64,000 nucleotides of DNA. Origin: Bradyrhizobium macuxiense. Its GTDB lineage: Bacteria; Pseudomonadota; Alphaproteobacteria; Rhizobiales; Xanthobacteraceae. The notes beneath the pieces were generated by a model. It was not told the DNA's origin. It saw only the letters and a list, made by a program, of their open reading frames with translations, and did no database searches. Of this stretch, positions 57,595-64,000 are shown one piece after another (position 1 is the first letter of the stretch; the number at the start of each line of letters is the position of its first letter). The DNA lies in contig NZ_LNCU01000070.1 of NCBI RefSeq assembly GCF_001542415.1, positions 85,453 through 149,452 of the forward strand, read 5' to 3'. The translations under genes were made by a program, and so were the position numbers.

Positions 57595-57801
57595 TCATCC
57601 AATCCGCAGGTTCTCAGCAGAGGCTTTACCGGAACTGCCAGTCTTCAGTTCGTAGCTTATCTTCGCTCCCTCAGCGAGATCCGGGTAGCCGGCCTTTTCA
57701 ACGGCACGCATGTGTACGAAGACGTCGGGGCCACCATCATCCGGTTTGATGAAGCCATAACCCTTGGTAGGCTTGAACCATTTCACAGTACCAACTGCCA
57801 T
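57595..57801 (-). CDS. cspA: Cold-shock-type RNA chaperone
   Basis: A 68-residue cold-shock domain protein: MAVGTVKWFKPTKGYGFIKP (RNP1-type KGYGFI) and VFVHMRAVEKAG (RNP2). The family binds single-stranded RNA or DNA and melts RNA structure. AGGAG lies eight bases before the ATG. Length and sequence are normal. It is a single gene. Confidence 0.95.
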   Translation of the reverse strand: MAVGTVKWFKPTKGYGFIKPDDGGPDVFVHMRAVEKAGYPDLAEGAKISYELKTGSSGKASAENLRIG

Positions 57802-58080
57802 GATAGAACTCCTAAATGAACCCTTGCGATCTAGCCAAACTCTCACAGGGGCACAAGCCCCTGGGTTGCGCCGCTCGGCGAGCCTTATGACGTTGCGCGG
57901 CCCTTGGCGCGGGGGGCAAAGGCAGACGTCCATCGGACCAGATCGTCACGCTCCCGCGCCAAAATTGGCTCCTCAGGCTAGCCCTAGCGAAAGACGAAAA
58001 AGATTAGCCACCTCCTTTCGCGCAAGCTCAGCAAACTCATCAGCCGTGAGCGCCACCTTGCTTACCGAGAACTTACGGTA

Positions 58081-59733
58081 TCAACTCCGCTTGGAGAGAT
58101 TCCTGCCACCGTAGTACTCCTGCGCTGCCTTGTGACAGACTTCCTCATAGAACTTATCCGCATCTTCGATCGTGTAACCGGCGCCGGCAAAGCAGCCGCG
58201 CGCTACCTCGTGGAGCGTATGCCGTATTGACGTTGTATCGTCGTATACGGCGTTAAGGCATGCGATGATGACGATGACATCCTCCCTTGAGAGGCGCGGT
58301 TGGCCACTCATTAATCGAGCGTGATTGATGCAGGCGACGGCGTTGACGCAAGTGAACGAGTCGCCCATTCCGGAGCAATCCTCGAATCCATTGCCCTGCT
58401 CGTTCAACTTGAAGTGCGCGACAGGTAGATACTTCGCGCCCCTGATCTCACGGTGATTCAAGTCCTCGCCTAGCATGGGATCACGGCCCGACCGCATCTC
58501 GTGAAGCCAAATGTCGAGTTGGTGTAGCCCAGGGCCAATCCAGCTTCTGTTGCGCTTGAACGGGTTCTTGTTCGGATCCTCGAACATGAGAGACGCATCG
58601 ATTCTGTCAGTTTCTGCCAGCGAAAGTAATCCCTGCTTGGACAACGTCTGCATCACGACTTTCTCAGCATGTCCCCAATGCGCGTCATCAGCATAGACCT
58701 GCCTGAAGTTTAAGATGGCCTGGCCAGCTGCGAACTGGGCGTCCTCGCCAAGGCCGTCGTCCTTGAGAACCAATGCCTCGAACTTCTCGGTGCACTGCTT
58801 GAAAGTCACGCCCTCGCTCTTGAGGGCATCATGGAAGTGCTGCACGCCCTTGTTCACGAAGGGTCGAGTGACCGACCTGGAGGTGTAGCCGTAAGCACCA
58901 GTTTCCTCGTTGAGTACCCCCGAAAGCGCGTACTTGTTCTTTTTATCGTAGAGCGGACTCCTCGTCAGATCTGGATCCCTTGGCACCTTCGGTGGACCAT
59001 ACTTGGCTACGCACTCGTCCTTCACGAGATGGCCCTTCATGCAGGCCAGATTCAAAGCGAGGGAGTCGCGCGCCTGCCTGGAATTCACCAGGCGAGCAAC
59101 GTGCACATAAGTCGCCGCCCGGTAGTCGATCATCGTCACGAACAGATTGTTGCCGCAGGTACGGATTGGATTGAGGGGGCGCTCGTTCAGACGCTGTTCT
59201 TCCGGGCTGGCAGCGTGATATCGCGTCGAGTATTCCCTTGCCTCGGCCTGGGCCAACCTGAGCCGTTCGTTGCTGGTGAAACCTTTCTTGCCATCGTGCA
59301 GCGAGGTTGTCGAAAGGAAGAAGTCGTTTGCGACCTCGTCATACGCATAGGCTGCGCCGGCGAGACACAATCCGTATTTCACCGCGCGCGCAAACCTTGG
59401 TTGGCCGCTCCCCTCGTTTTTGCTGCCGTCTCCCGCGCGCTCCCCCCGTCCGAGCGGTGGCAGTGCAGGCCTTCTTCCCGTTGGAGTCTGCATACTCTGC
59501 GAATAGAGCGCATCAAGTGATAATCCATCTTCGGGAAGCGCAAGCATCGCAACCGGCGCCTCCGCCTGTCCACCGACGATTCGCCAAATTCGTGAACGAA
59601 GGGCCGCAAGTGAATGTCGGGCGTCGTGAAATGGGCTCGTCGCTATCAGATCCTCAGCATGTCCGCCGACGACCCGCCAAACCCGTGAACGCAAGTCAGC
59701 AAGTGGATGCCCCGCTTCATGGCACGCAGTCAT
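58081..59733 (-). CDS. Candidate secreted effector with N-terminal 31-residue repeats
   Basis: A 550-residue protein of no recognised family. Residues about 9-80 hold two close copies and a third partial copy of a 31-residue unit: HPLADLRSRVWRVVGGHAE, HSLAALRSRIWRIVGGQAE, then LSLDALYSQ. A Gly/Pro-rich linker and one weak hydrophobic stretch (YGLCLAGAAYAYDE) follow. The rest is a large Cys-containing globular region (RTCGNNLFVTMIDYRAATYV, DSFTCVNAVACINHARLMSG) with no known catalytic motif that I can name. It lies about 570 bases downstream of hcp and vgrG on the same strand, and repeats plus a globular C-terminus suit a type VI cargo or a type III effector. No tts box was found. Start is ATG, with a GTG one codon upstream. 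Confidence 0.6.
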   Translation of the reverse strand: MTACHEAGHPLADLRSRVWRVVGGHAEDLIATSPFHDARHSLAALRSRIWRIVGGQAEAPVAMLALPEDGLSLDALYSQSMQTPTGRRPALPPLGRGERAGDGSKNEGSGQPRFARAVKYGLCLAGAAYAYDEVANDFFLSTTSLHDGKKGFTSNERLRLAQAEAREYSTRYHAASPEEQRLNERPLNPIRTCGNNLFVTMIDYRAATYVHVARLVNSRQARDSLALNLACMKGHLVKDECVAKYGPPKVPRDPDLTRSPLYDKKNKYALSGVLNEETGAYGYTSRSVTRPFVNKGVQHFHDALKSEGVTFKQCTEKFEALVLKDDGLGEDAQFAAGQAILNFRQVYADDAHWGHAEKVVMQTLSKQGLLSLAETDRIDASLMFEDPNKNPFKRNRSWIGPGLHQLDIWLHEMRSGRDPMLGEDLNHREIRGAKYLPVAHFKLNEQGNGFEDCSGMGDSFTCVNAVACINHARLMSGQPRLSREDVIVIIACLNAVYDDTTSIRHTLHEVARGCFAGAGYTIEDADKFYEEVCHKAAQEYYGGRNLSKRS

Positions 59734-60299
59734 CACAGTTTAGGCCTTGGGCACGCCATGAAAGGGTCTGGATGTCTATTGCCGAAAAGCCGTCAAGGGG
59801 GCGTTCCCACTTCACATCTCGCTCTCAATCAATGCCCATTTGCCCGACTCGCAAGTGAGATACTCGCATTCCCGATCGGTTACAAACTGCGAACAATCGG
59901 ATCCGAACCGCGACCGATTCAATATCCGGCAAGGTTCTAAAGCCGCAAAATGAGCTGCTGTCGCCATGTCGCGTCCGCGCTTGCGCGTCGGACGATTGGT
60001 CTGATCGGTAAGCATTAGCCGGCCCCCGCCCCGCTCGTCCGGCCTCGATGCGCCAACTAGCAATGGCCGTACCCGTGCCTTTCCGAGCCGGCGTGTCCCC
60101 AAGAACCAGCCTGCCTGCTTTTTGCATCCGGTCCGCTCCTTCCAATTGAAGCGCATCCAGCATGCGAGCCTCCCAGTGCTGCGAGGACTGCGTCAAATTT
60201 GCGCTATGTACCCAGCATGGGACCCAAGTCGCGCCCTCCCGATTTTCGAAGGACCGCGGCAGCGCTTAGTACCGCGACGGCGCGACACTTACGGCGTTG
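59734..60299. other. Region between hcp and the candidate effector gene
   Basis: About 570 bases with no confident gene. Two minus-strand frames (59812-60156 and 59825-60196) are not recognised and overlap each other. Confidence 0.35.
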
Positions 60300-60812
60300 T
60301 CACCATTTATCCTCTCCGCTGGTGCTGCCAGGAACGTGCTCCCATTTGACTTCCTTGTAGGTGAAGGACCAATCTTCCATGTTCTGGAAGAAGTTGTTCT
60401 GTGGATTGATCGTGAGCGGCACATAGGCCTTACCCTCGATCAACGTCGCGTTCTTCCAGGTTATTTTGAAGAAGTTCTGCGGTTGCGGCATGCCCCCCGG
60501 ATCGGTCCGGTAGAACTCGCAGACCACCTGTTCGAGTACTTCGTTGGTGGCCAGCGCCTGCCATAGCAGCGGCGAGGAACGATCGAAGAACTTGGTGAAG
60601 AGTACTGGTTGATGGTTCCGGGCGCCCGTGGCGACCCCGCTCGTCATATCGCGCGGAACGACGATGCCGCTGGTGAAGGCGACGACGGTGATCTTCGACT
60701 GCTTACCCGAGTCGCCTTTGGCGACCTGCCCGATGCTGTCCGGCTTGGAGGCATCTTTAGAGATGTCCCCCTGCTTCTTCCCCTTGATTGTCATATAGGC
60801 TTCAAGTGACAC
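60300..60812 (-). CDS. hcp: Type VI secretion tube protein Hcp
   Basis: Hcp hexamers form the inner tube that is fired by the type VI sheath and can carry small effectors. From GTG 60812 it has 170 residues, the family length (MSLEAYMTIKGKKQGDISKD). GGAG precedes this GTG by six bases, so I prefer it over the longer ATG frame to 60893. Family sequence: TSGVATGARNHQPVLFTKFF, SSPLLWQALATNEVLEQV and FYRTDPGG. Downstream of vgrG on the same strand. Confidence 0.92.
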   Translation of the reverse strand: MSLEAYMTIKGKKQGDISKDASKPDSIGQVAKGDSGKQSKITVVAFTSGIVVPRDMTSGVATGARNHQPVLFTKFFDRSSPLLWQALATNEVLEQVVCEFYRTDPGGMPQPQNFFKITWKNATLIEGKAYVPLTINPQNNFFQNMEDWSFTYKEVKWEHVPGSTSGEDKW

Positions 60813-61006
60813 GTTCGTCTCCAAGACTTTCGATGCGCCGGCACATACCGGCACGATCGATATCGCAACATTCGTGCCAAAGCCCGTACGCATCTGAAGC
60901 TGATATTGCGGGGATTTCTCCGGATCTGAACGTCAAGACAGCACCAGAGATGTCGGTGGACCGACACCATTTCGAGGATGACGTCGTCGTGTCGGGACAC
61001 GATCTG

Positions 61007-61366
61007 TCACGGCTCAATACGGCCGGCTGGGTCCAATCGACATTCGACATCGAGAAAGGCACGCGTGGCAATGTCGAGCACAGCCTGCCCCGTCACACGG
61101 TAACCTAGGGAGTTGTCGACTATGGCATTGCCGTGCAGCGCGTAGACGAGCACCGTGCAAAGTGCTCGTTGCTCTCGCTCAAGGTACTGTGTGGACAGGC
61201 TGAGGCGCAATTCTCTTCCGTCACGAAGGCGTTGCGAATGAACGCCATCAGCCGATGGCGGCGGTATATTGATCGAAGCTGTCGGCAGGATCGTCGCGCG
61301 CGCCGTATTGGCGATCGCTTCAACCAGAGGATCGATCTCGTGACTTGCAGGCCTCCAGACGGTCAT
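61007..61366 (-). CDS. Hypothetical protein between vgrG and hcp
   Basis: A 119-residue frame starting MTVWRPASHEIDPLVEAIAN, 22 bases after the vgrG stop and about 195 bases before hcp. No signal, membrane segment or known domain is visible and the ribosome-binding site is weak. Its place between vgrG and hcp suggests a chaperone, immunity or cargo role, which is inference. Confidence 0.5.
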   Translation of the reverse strand: MTVWRPASHEIDPLVEAIANTARATILPTASINIPPPSADGVHSQRLRDGRELRLSLSTQYLEREQRALCTVLVYALHGNAIVDNSLGYRVTGQAVLDIATRAFLDVECRLDPAGRIEP

Positions 61367-61388
61367 AAGGCGTCATCAGGAGAAACAA

Positions 61389-62870
61389 TCACGCAGGGCC
61401 GTCGCAAATATCGATCCTGGCGCCAGATTGCGACGTTATGCGGTTGAACACGTGCGTGTCGGAGGTCACCCCTGGCTTCATATCAGGATTGTGGACCGCT
61501 CCGATCACCACGGGCCGGTCAATGTCACCGTTCATGTAGCCGACCAGAACTTCCGTACCGGGAACTAACGGAAATTGCAAACCGGTTCGATTCGGACCAG
61601 CATAAGGTTCAAGCTTCCGCACATAGCCGCTGCCACGGCCCTTCGCCAGTTCTTCGGTAAATGTGAACTGCAGCTTGTAGCGGCCCTGGTCGTCGATCTC
61701 GGCCCGCCCGTTCCACGCTTCTCCATCGACCTTGGCGGTGTGAAGGCCGGCGCCAAGTGGTGCAGGCGTCATAGCGACCGGACGGTAAGGCACCTCCGAC
61801 CGGATACAATGGACCATATTTTGGTAGGCTCGCCCGTTCTGCGCGAACGCGCGGAACCCAGCCGGTGCGGGCCGATAGGCCGAGTGATCCGCGGCGACGA
61901 CGAGATATTCATGATCAAAGCGGGGATGGCCCTGCAGCTTGAAAATAGCGCCGGCGCGGAGTTCCGGTGCGTCGCTGAGAGCGATGTACATGGTCTGGCT
62001 GGCGCATACTTGCTCGGCACGGATCTGCGCCAGCGTGGTCGCTTCTGCTTCGCTGGTCAAATGCCCGCCGAACCGCGAGGCCTTGCCCAAGAAGCCGCTC
62101 CCTTGTCCGACCTCTCGATCGACGGATACGACGGAGGGCACCGTTTCGTTGTAATCGCGCAGCGCAATTGTCTTTGTCGAGAGAACGCGGCGCTGCCGGA
62201 ACGACAGGACGGCACTTTCGTCGACGCCCCGCGGCACCTTGCGGTCGCGCTGGTGCGCATAACTGATCGCGGGCCTGCCGCCGAACTTAACGCTGGTAAA
62301 GGCCAGATTCTTGTCGCCGAAGACAACGGTCTCACCACCGTCTTCTTGCTTGAAGTAATAGAAAATCCCATTCCGTTCGCAAAGGCGCGAAATAAAGCTC
62401 AAATCGCTTTCATTGTACTGCACGACATAACTTCGCTTGGGATAGCGATCAAGATTGAACTCGGCGGGAATGCCGATGCTCGCCGTGTTCAACTGCTCCT
62501 TAATGATGTCATCGACGCTCATCGGTTGGCCGGGGCCATAAATGCGGCTTGCAACGGAGAGTTCGGCGACCGCAAAGCGGGGGCGCAGAACGAACTGAAA
62601 CACTCGAAGTTCAGTTACTGTTGGGTCCAGTTCCTCGACCTGTGCACAGAGGCCGGAGGTCATCCACTGCCCACATGCAGTCTTGACAGTCAGTTTGGCG
62701 CATTCGCCGATTAAAGCACCGGTATCGACATCGCTTGAGGTCGTGGCGTAAATCACATAGCTGAACGGCAGGGAAATGCACTCTGTGCCCTCGAATCCTT
62801 GCACGTCGAGCTCAATGTTGGGCTGGCTGTGAATGGCGAGGTTAATACTGAGGTTGGAGCTGTCGTTCAT
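61389..62870 (-). CDS. vgrG: Type VI spike protein VgrG, short form
   Basis: VgrG trimers form the spike at the tip of the Hcp tube. The 493 residues show the VgrG core: the gp27-like N-terminal domain with YNESDLSFISRLCERNGIFYYF and VVFGDKN, then the OB-fold gp5 part (AEIDDQGRYKLQFTF, YAGPNRTGLQFPLVPGTEVL, GDIDRPVVIGAVHNP). The protein stops at GARIDICDGPA, where other VgrGs begin a long beta-helical needle, so the needle is absent or very short. Its ATG overlaps the stop of a 33-codon upstream gene (ATGA). Confidence 0.92.
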   Translation of the reverse strand: MNDSSNLSINLAIHSQPNIELDVQGFEGTECISLPFSYVIYATTSSDVDTGALIGECAKLTVKTACGQWMTSGLCAQVEELDPTVTELRVFQFVLRPRFAVAELSVASRIYGPGQPMSVDDIIKEQLNTASIGIPAEFNLDRYPKRSYVVQYNESDLSFISRLCERNGIFYYFKQEDGGETVVFGDKNLAFTSVKFGGRPAISYAHQRDRKVPRGVDESAVLSFRQRRVLSTKTIALRDYNETVPSVVSVDREVGQGSGFLGKASRFGGHLTSEAEATTLAQIRAEQVCASQTMYIALSDAPELRAGAIFKLQGHPRFDHEYLVVAADHSAYRPAPAGFRAFAQNGRAYQNMVHCIRSEVPYRPVAMTPAPLGAGLHTAKVDGEAWNGRAEIDDQGRYKLQFTFTEELAKGRGSGYVRKLEPYAGPNRTGLQFPLVPGTEVLVGYMNGDIDRPVVIGAVHNPDMKPGVTSDTHVFNRITSQSGARIDICDGPA

Positions 62871-62968
62871 CGGTGTACCAAGTCAAGCTTTGGAAGTGCC
62901 AACAACGTCTGCGACAGTGTCGCGCAAAGGGCGCCCCCAAGCGCGGCGGCACAGAATGCTAAAATCAT
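62867..62968 (-). CDS. 33-residue hydrophobic peptide coupled to vgrG
   Basis: MILAFCAAALGGALCATLSQ followed by TLLALPKLDLVHR. A very strong ribosome-binding site (AAGGAGGTCAGAT) stands before its ATG, and its TGA overlaps the vgrG ATG (ATGA). It is one membrane-spanning or signal-like helix with a short tail. It may be a leader that couples vgrG translation or a tiny membrane protein. Too short for database confidence, but the start signals are the best in this region. Confidence 0.6.
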   Translation of the reverse strand: MILAFCAAALGGALCATLSQTLLALPKLDLVHR

Positions 62969-64000
62969 ATCTGACCTCCTTACTTGCTTTAGGACGGCAT
63001 GCACGGTCCGCAGAATCGGTAAACTCAGTACGCGAGACCGGGGCGTCGGTCGAACTCCCCGACGGCCTCTCCGCGATCGCCGCAATCGAGGACAAGGCTT
63101 GAAGCGAGAACCCGAAGTTGCGCTGGCGCTGCGGATGACAAACTGCCGCTGCTATGCGTTGCCTATCATCGTCGGCGGGCGGCGCCGGGATGCTGCATTC
63201 AAACACTGTGCCCATGTCGATGCCGTCGGTGCTGGTGTCGACACCGTCGAATATGATTTTCGAGCGTGCCAGTGCGGTCTGAAAGTTGAGACTGGCCACT
63301 AAGCCCGCGTCCCACAAAGCCACTTTTTGACCGCGAACGCGTGTTTTGCGTTGCAGCCCACGGATCCAGCGTCGTCTCCGATGGTTCCGAGTATGAGATG
63401 CATTTCACACCCTCAGCCCACTAGCATCTGTCGATAGCCGAACGTCGCATTGGTTCAGTGGCCGCATTACTTCCTCTCATAAGCATGGATGAAGCCGATC
63501 GTAGCTTGCGCGCCCGCTGCGCAAGAAGGACACGGAAAGATTTTCCTGAGCCCACAGGTGCGGTGGAGGATGCGCTGGGTTTCTATCAAAGGCGCAGTAT
63601 ACGGTTTGAAGGAAAGGACTTCGACGTGCACTCCCCCGATCGGTGTTGTGCTGCCTTCTCAATAGCAATGGTCGTGCCAATCGCGCCTCCTCATCAAAGC
63701 TATCAATCAGCCTTTCTAGAAGATCAGGTTTGGCTAATGACTGCGGTGTTCCCGACCTGGCTGTCAGGTACCGGACAAGAGTCGGGGGCGGAGATGAGAT
63801 GGTTTCCGCCGGTGACGAACCAACTTTGTGGGCAGCGTCGCGAACGAGTCTGGGGACGTCCCTCGCAGCATAAGTGGCGCTGCCTGCTCACGATCTGAGA
63901 GCCGTTGGAGGACCGAACGGGCCGAACACCAGCGCAGATCGCATGGCCGGATGCCAACTGGAAACATGCTGGCTGTAAGCAGGCTCCCGCGGCCTGCGCG
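62969..64000. other. Right end of the window, no confident gene
   Basis: About 1 kb. Candidate frames are 62883-63323 (minus), which overlaps the coupled peptide and has no good start, and 63458-63898 (plus), which is not recognised. I see no clear gene; the promoter of the vgrG operon should lie just upstream of 62968. Confidence 0.35.

Noticed and set aside
63458..63898. 146-codon plus-strand frame near the right end
   Set aside because: No family, no start signals, and competing frames on the other strand.

Overview
The window looks like part of the symbiosis island of a Bradyrhizobium (alphaproteobacterial soybean/legume symbiont). It carries a contiguous nodulation operon in the order nodA-nodB-nodC-nodS-nodU-nodI-nodJ-nolO-nodZ (minus strand), next to divergent nodD1, nodD2 and nolA. 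The fixR-nifA and fixA genes follow on the nodZ side, as in B. japonicum/diazoefficiens. No rRNA, tRNA or CRISPR array was recognised by eye.

Layout. 0.2-1.4 kb: an unusual fusion of a heme-oxygenase-like fold with a GFA-type zinc domain. 2.5-3.8 kb: an MFS organic-acid transporter. 4.4-8.5 kb: fixA, nifA and fixR, with -24/-12 (sigma54) promoters in front of fixA and fixR. 9.0-19.3 kb: the Nod-factor genes, predicted to make an N-acylated, N-methylated, carbamoylated and fucosylated chitin oligomer that is exported by NodIJ. A nod box lies at 19.72-19.77 kb. 19.8-23.6 kb: the regulators nodD1, nodD2 and nolA. 23.9-29.8 kb: a small membrane protein, a HisC-like aminotransferase, a luciferase-like monooxygenase, a second nod box without an obvious gene, a hypothetical gene and an Omp25-type outer-membrane protein. 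30-35 kb: a solo LuxR-type regulator, a putative diiron protein and a trehalose-6-phosphate synthase with a C-terminal extension.

35.7-43.8 kb (plus strand) is a compact five- to six-gene type VI secretion accessory locus: DUF2169 plus pentapeptide repeats, a pentapeptide protein, a DUF4150 PAAR-like tip, a needle-like repeat protein, DUF3540, and a TPR/glycosyltransferase-like protein. 60.3-63.0 kb (minus strand) holds vgrG, hcp and small genes, and is followed by a large orphan protein with N-terminal 31-residue repeats that is a candidate secreted effector. No core type VI genes (tssBC, tssJKLM, clpV) are present, so both loci would depend on a machine encoded elsewhere. Between them lie a HemN-like radical SAM protein behind a FixK-type box, an OprB-like porin, and a two-gene module of a Rad50-like ATPase with a CPTC zinc hook and an 89-residue partner (possible defence module). 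An IS5-family element split by an IS1111/IS110 element and a cold-shock gene follow.

The most striking regulatory signal is a four-copy promoter-like motif with a 19-bp spacer, typical of MerR-family control. It lies upstream of nolA, nodD2, the small membrane protein/hisC block, and at 33.0 kb near otsA. I interpret it as a NolA operator, which would extend the NolA regulon. Further points of interest are a 17-base copy of the fixA sigma54 promoter at 31.5 kb, a GAFTSA instead of GAFTGA motif in NifA, and a VgrG whose needle is cut short while a separate needle-like protein is encoded in the other locus.
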